Assembly: GCA_949825045.1 (NCBI GenBank)
Contig: OX463829.1
Coordinates: forward strand, 17,206,715 to 17,270,714
Reading direction: 5' to 3'
Length of the DNA stretch: 64,000 bases
Source of the DNA: Argyresthia goedartella
Taxonomy: Eukaryota > Arthropoda > Insecta > Lepidoptera > Argyresthiidae
Of the stretch, positions 59,760-64,000 are shown one piece after another. A program made the position numbers and the translations under genes. The notes under the pieces were generated by a model. The model saw only the letters and a list, made by a program, of their open reading frames with translations. It was not told where the DNA came from and ran no database searches. Position 1 is the first letter of the stretch. Each line of letters opens with the position of its first letter.

Positions 59760-62700
59760 GAAAGGGAACTTTTTTTCAAAACAACTAGTAGCGTCTACTG
59801 TCTGGGTGACAGGAAGTAGGGGACAGAGCTACGCGCCTTTCTCCCTTTTTAAGGAAATAATAAACTTTTTTTGCGTAGCATGGTTTACCTTTGGTCTTGA
59901 ATATGTAATTTCAGTTTCACACGATATAACCCTAAATAGGTATGCAAATATGAATATGAAATGATTTATTTACGCAACTTAATTACCAGATATTTATTTA
60001 CAAATATACATGAGAAGTTAATACTTAAGTGTCTTTTATATTTATTATTAAGAGTGATTTATTTTAATTTTACCTTGACTGTATTTATTTTTACTGCCAA
60101 ATTTAGTAGATATTCTATTTTAGGGAATACTAATCTCCTTTTGAGGAGGAGGAGATTGACACATAGCTCTGTCCCTTACTTCCCCTATCTTCTTATCACT
60201 AGTTTCGCGCCAAACTGTCAACTATCAGTTTGTACCCGCGATTTTTGGCAATAAGTAATAGTATTACGATTTTTTTAGATGCTATTCGACATGAATATTT
60301 GGTCTGTTTGAAATAATCTACGTGAAAATGAAAGCAAAAATAAAATGTATGCAGGTTCTGTATTAGAGCTCTCTTGGAAGTTTTAATTGTGTCTTTGCCA
60401 CCCCTTATGGGAAAAGGCGTGATACTATCTTATTGTTGTTGTGAAGGTCGAAATCGAAAGCATCTTGAGGAAACCTTCTTACCTCAATAGCTGCGGCGAT
60501 GGACTAGCATCTTGTCACGCAAAATGGAGTATTGCACAACTGAGCCTCTCCCACCCCGTATGGAAAAAGAGGTGATTCTACATTTGATTGTTTGTTTGGA
60601 CACAACAGGTGTAAAGGTCGTAGTTGACTTACATGACACCGCTCCCACCCGTCAAAAGAATGTTCATTCAATGTTAAGGTTGTGCTTGTCAAATCTTTAG
60701 CTGTATGGCAGCGGGGTCTTATAAGACAGCGATGACCTTATGTCTCCTCAACCCTCAAGAGTAGTACGCCATTCATTGTTATATTAACGAACAGCAGTCC
60801 CAGGTTAGTTCAAATTACAGCCATCACAATACAATTGTAGGCCTTGAAAGAACACCCTCATTCGAAGACCGAGATGCTCCCGTGACATTGTCGTGGAAAG
60901 TGAAGACAGGTGCTCTCGATGGTAAGCAGAACGGATCACTGGTGTACGAGACAATGTTGCTCATGGTATGGTGATAGAATTCATAGAGCATGGCATGGCT
61001 TCTTATTAGGCTGTGATTTGGACGAACACTTCTTTGGCACGAAAAATCTACTCTCAGGCGCATCGCAGTTTGTTATTGATTAGCACACGTGCACGCCTTT
61101 CGTTCATGGGGCTGAAGGTGATACGAAAAAATATATATAAAATGAATATGAGTGTTAACGAAAGTGACAGCGTTAATTACTTCCACATAAAAAAGAAAAG
61201 AGAGCGCAAACAATGCGCTCGACTCAAACTAAAATAACGTAGCGTCAAACCACATAAAAAATGTTTAAAAATAAACTACGCTATTTTGTCAAAAAGCTTT
61301 TCAAGGAGAGCTTACGAATACATAATATCCACATTTTGAATGCAATTCCGCAATGAAATTTTTTAGGATTTCAGAATTACAGGAAAAAATAAAACAGTTT
61401 AGAGGTATTTTTGTAATTAAATTCTATAGAGAAAATTTACTCCAATCGCGCTTTCCTTCAGTGAAAATCTTATCTCAATAAACGTTAACCCAAAAATCTA
61501 ATCTGTAGATGACTTTATAGTGGAGTTCGTATCACCTGAAGGAGCACAGATAGTACCAGTGATTCTGTACTTCATTTAGATATCAAGACTCTCATCTATG
61601 AATCATCTCAGACACTCATCTATGAATGTTTCCAGTTGAAGTGTACGCAATTTTGTGCCTACAAGCCAATTACAATAATAATTATTCAGAATTCGTGACA
61701 GTTATACTTGAAGTCAAGTCAAGTCATGGTTTGTCAAGTGCCCATTATGTGACTCGTATCTGATAGCTCTTTGGTGTCAAGAATCTCTATTTGGAACCAA
61801 TATTTGCTGTATAAAATGATTCAGTTACAATTTCAATTATCTTCTTATTGCAGTGTTCCCTGCTTAGCTTGATGATAACCTTTTACCTATAATGTAAGAC
61901 TAATCGTATTTTTAGGTTTGCACAAACACAAACCATTTTGCTCGTACCATGCCCGACTAATTTTTAATTTTCACCAGCTTAAGTTAAGTTAAGTTTTTTG
62001 GTTAAGGCTTCAATCGTGTGTTGCCACAATATTGGCCACCTTTCTAACCTCGTTAAAAGTACCACAAGGATGAATTGCCGAGTTTGTTTATAGCCTAAAC
62101 ACCTCTATTGAGTATTTATCTACGGTGATAGGCTATCAGTAGCAGTGGGTCACAGAGGAGATTACTGGTTCCACCTGTTATACAATTCCCTGACACAGTC
62201 CATCATGACTATTCTATTTTTGAGGAGCCACTAACACACTTCCACTGCCACAAACATTACTGGATCACATAAAACAGATACAGTTGTGATAACTAACTAA
62301 ACGTAGTTGTCCATATTGTGGTAATGTTATGTTAAAGATAAGAGATTAGGGTAAAGTTGAGTTACACTTAAGTTTTAATAGTGACATAAAGTTTAGGTGG
62401 CGATAGGTTTGTTGTCAGGAATGTGCTCGGTTTGTATCATGTTTTCGTCTCGCATAAGTTACTTTAGATAATTAAGTTCCGTATAAAATGCCGGAATTCT
62501 GTAGATAACTTAATACTCAGTTGACGCTATTCATATACTACTTATAATGTGATTTCCATGCCACTGCATCTTTCCTTTTGATTACGCGAGTTTTAAGCTC
62601 ATTTCGTATTTAATTGGGCGATTTAAAAGTGAAGGTGAACGCACGAAGTTCATTCGCTTTTCCATGTCTCTCTCCAAATTTTGGTTTCTTATTAAGTCCC

Positions 62701-63310
62701 CTCCACACCCGAGTTTACACTTTCTCCCGAGAATCGGTGCGATCACAAACAAGGTTAAGTACACGCCACAAAATAAACGATATTTTTTAACACGTGCCAG
62801 ATAATTCACGACATCTTAAAAAGGTGGTAGAGCTTACGATGACTGATATGATAACTTAACTATTTGTAACCCTGTAAAGTTTTGTGTTATAAGTCCATGA
62901 TATTATCATGTCCTTCTGTATTAATTGTAATTATATTTTAAAAACAAAAACGTCGACACAACTGTGCCTTCTTCACCACATATATGAAAAGGCGAGATGT
63001 GACGTATTTATGATATTTTAATAATTCCATCAGATTTTTCTTCATATTCATTGGTAGGTATTCAGCTAGTGTGAGGTGTTCTTATACTGGAAATCTCATT
63101 ATTTTTCTAGTAAGTTTTGTTGCGGGAAAAACGTTTTCCGCTCCCTTATATTTCTCATGTCTCTCGGAGAAAACTATAATAAGAAACACTTAGACAACTG
63201 TTCGAAATACATGAAGCGGACATGTTTCACTACAACAAAGGTACACTCTGTATGCTATCTAAAACATACAGAGTGTATCAGAAATAACGTGTATAACATA
63301 TCGTTTATTG
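59760..63310. other. Intergenic, no gene seen
   Basis: Mostly AT-rich. Two copies of the GCCACCCC(T/G)TATGG(G)AAAA dispersed motif at 60393-60428 and 60540-60575, and a weaker one at 62965-63003. A minus-strand open frame at 60824-61063 (79 codons, GC-richer than its surroundings) has no start signal or domain I recognise. A short hairpin lies at 63242-63277 (13-bp arms). Confidence 0.5.
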
Positions 63311-63314
63311 TTTG

Positions 63315-63411
63315 TTGGATTGACGACATGGTCATATTGACGGGATATCCCTGTATGCGGTTGGTCCGCGAGGGCTATGCCCAGCAGTGGGTCGATGTGA
63401 ACATGTTGTGA
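63315..63411 (+). pseudogene. RTE-type LINE 3' terminal coding remnant
   Basis: WIDDMVILTG ... MRLVREGYAQQWV followed by a stop matches the last residues of RTE ORF2 (pattern RW-DD-V---G ... GEAY-QQW). Only about 30 codons remain. Confidence 0.6.
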
Positions 63412-64000
63412 TGGACGCAAAGAAGTGTGACTACAGGTTCAGGTATGGCCTGGAATTAAACGAAGGCGATGCAACAAATGCGGGATATCTACCTGTAGAA
63501 ATTGAGATCTTTCGTCCATCGGCGAAACCCCGTAGCCTCACTGTAGTTATATTCCAGACGCTTTGATGACATAGCGTGATGATAATGATAAGTGCCCTGT
63601 CTATCTGAATACAAAGCTTCTATTTCAGTGAAAGTCCAATCAGAACTGACCCAGTTGCACTTTACACAAAACTCGAAACACTTATGTTTTCTTTCTGACA
63701 ATAACACAACTGTTTATGTTCCTGATATCTAACTGTGATAATGAATACTTTGGTCCGAAAGCTAAAAAAGAAAGGCGTTCATGTAGACTTCTGATCAGCT
63801 TTTACGTTGTTTAGTTTCAGAGCCCTCGTCTTTTTTCAATAATTTTCATCCTTTCGTTCTCTTATTTTAAAGAGAAATGTAAAGCTGCACATCAATAATA
63901 CTGATTTGCACCGCAAATATTCTGATTTTCACAGCAAATATCAGGGCAAAATACTGCGGTAGCTTAAGTGAAGGATAAGGGGGCGAGCGAAGCAAAGCCT

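Overview
The window looks like a euchromatic piece of a moth or butterfly (Lepidoptera) genome. It is AT-rich, its genes are split by GT-AG introns, and the space between genes is full of truncated LINEs (CR1/Jockey-like and RTE-like), a tRNA-headed SINE, MITE-like inverted repeats and short dispersed repeats of kinds common in Lepidoptera. The species cannot be told from the sequence alone. There is no operon structure, no rRNA and no CRISPR.

Left third (1-23.3 kb): after a 5 kb repeat region with a broken minus-strand LINE (about 2.45-5.30 kb) come four ordinary single-copy genes. These are mitochondrial ribosomal protein bL17m (two exons, 6208-7445, +), ribokinase (six exons, 8877-10335, +), an unrecognised disordered 434-residue protein (single exon, 11397-12701, -) and a YLPM1/ZAP3-type nuclear protein (nine exons, 15035-22965, +). 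I rebuilt the spliced genes by hand from splice sites, phase continuity and family similarity.

Middle (23.3-34.7 kb): no gene, but a dense pile of transposon debris. It holds a foldback-like element (25.12-26.44 kb), RTE fragments flanking an (ACTC)n array, and two LINE 3' ends lying tail to tail (31.5-33.7 kb).

Right-centre (34.7-41 kb): two neighbouring minus-strand genes of unknown function. One is a 181-residue single-pass membrane protein in three exons with a long-terminal-inverted-repeat element inside intron 2. The other is a 320-residue secreted protein in six exons with a C-terminal six-cysteine domain. The latter's ATG lies one base after a splice acceptor, so its promoter must be further upstream; candidates are at 42.1 kb and 50.4 kb.

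Right third (41-64 kb): mostly non-coding, with palindromes, a SINE, a second copy of the 32-kb LINE, and a cluster of very short splice-bounded segments (50.6-52.0 kb) that look like micro-exons of an undescribed plus-strand transcript.

The genes do not form one pathway: translation in mitochondria, ribose salvage and nuclear RNA/chromatin regulation sit side by side. The least explained pieces are the two secreted/membrane genes, the micro-exon cluster, the GC-AG intron of YLPM1 with a 47-bp minisatellite a few bases inside its donor, and a series of near-perfect short palindromes.
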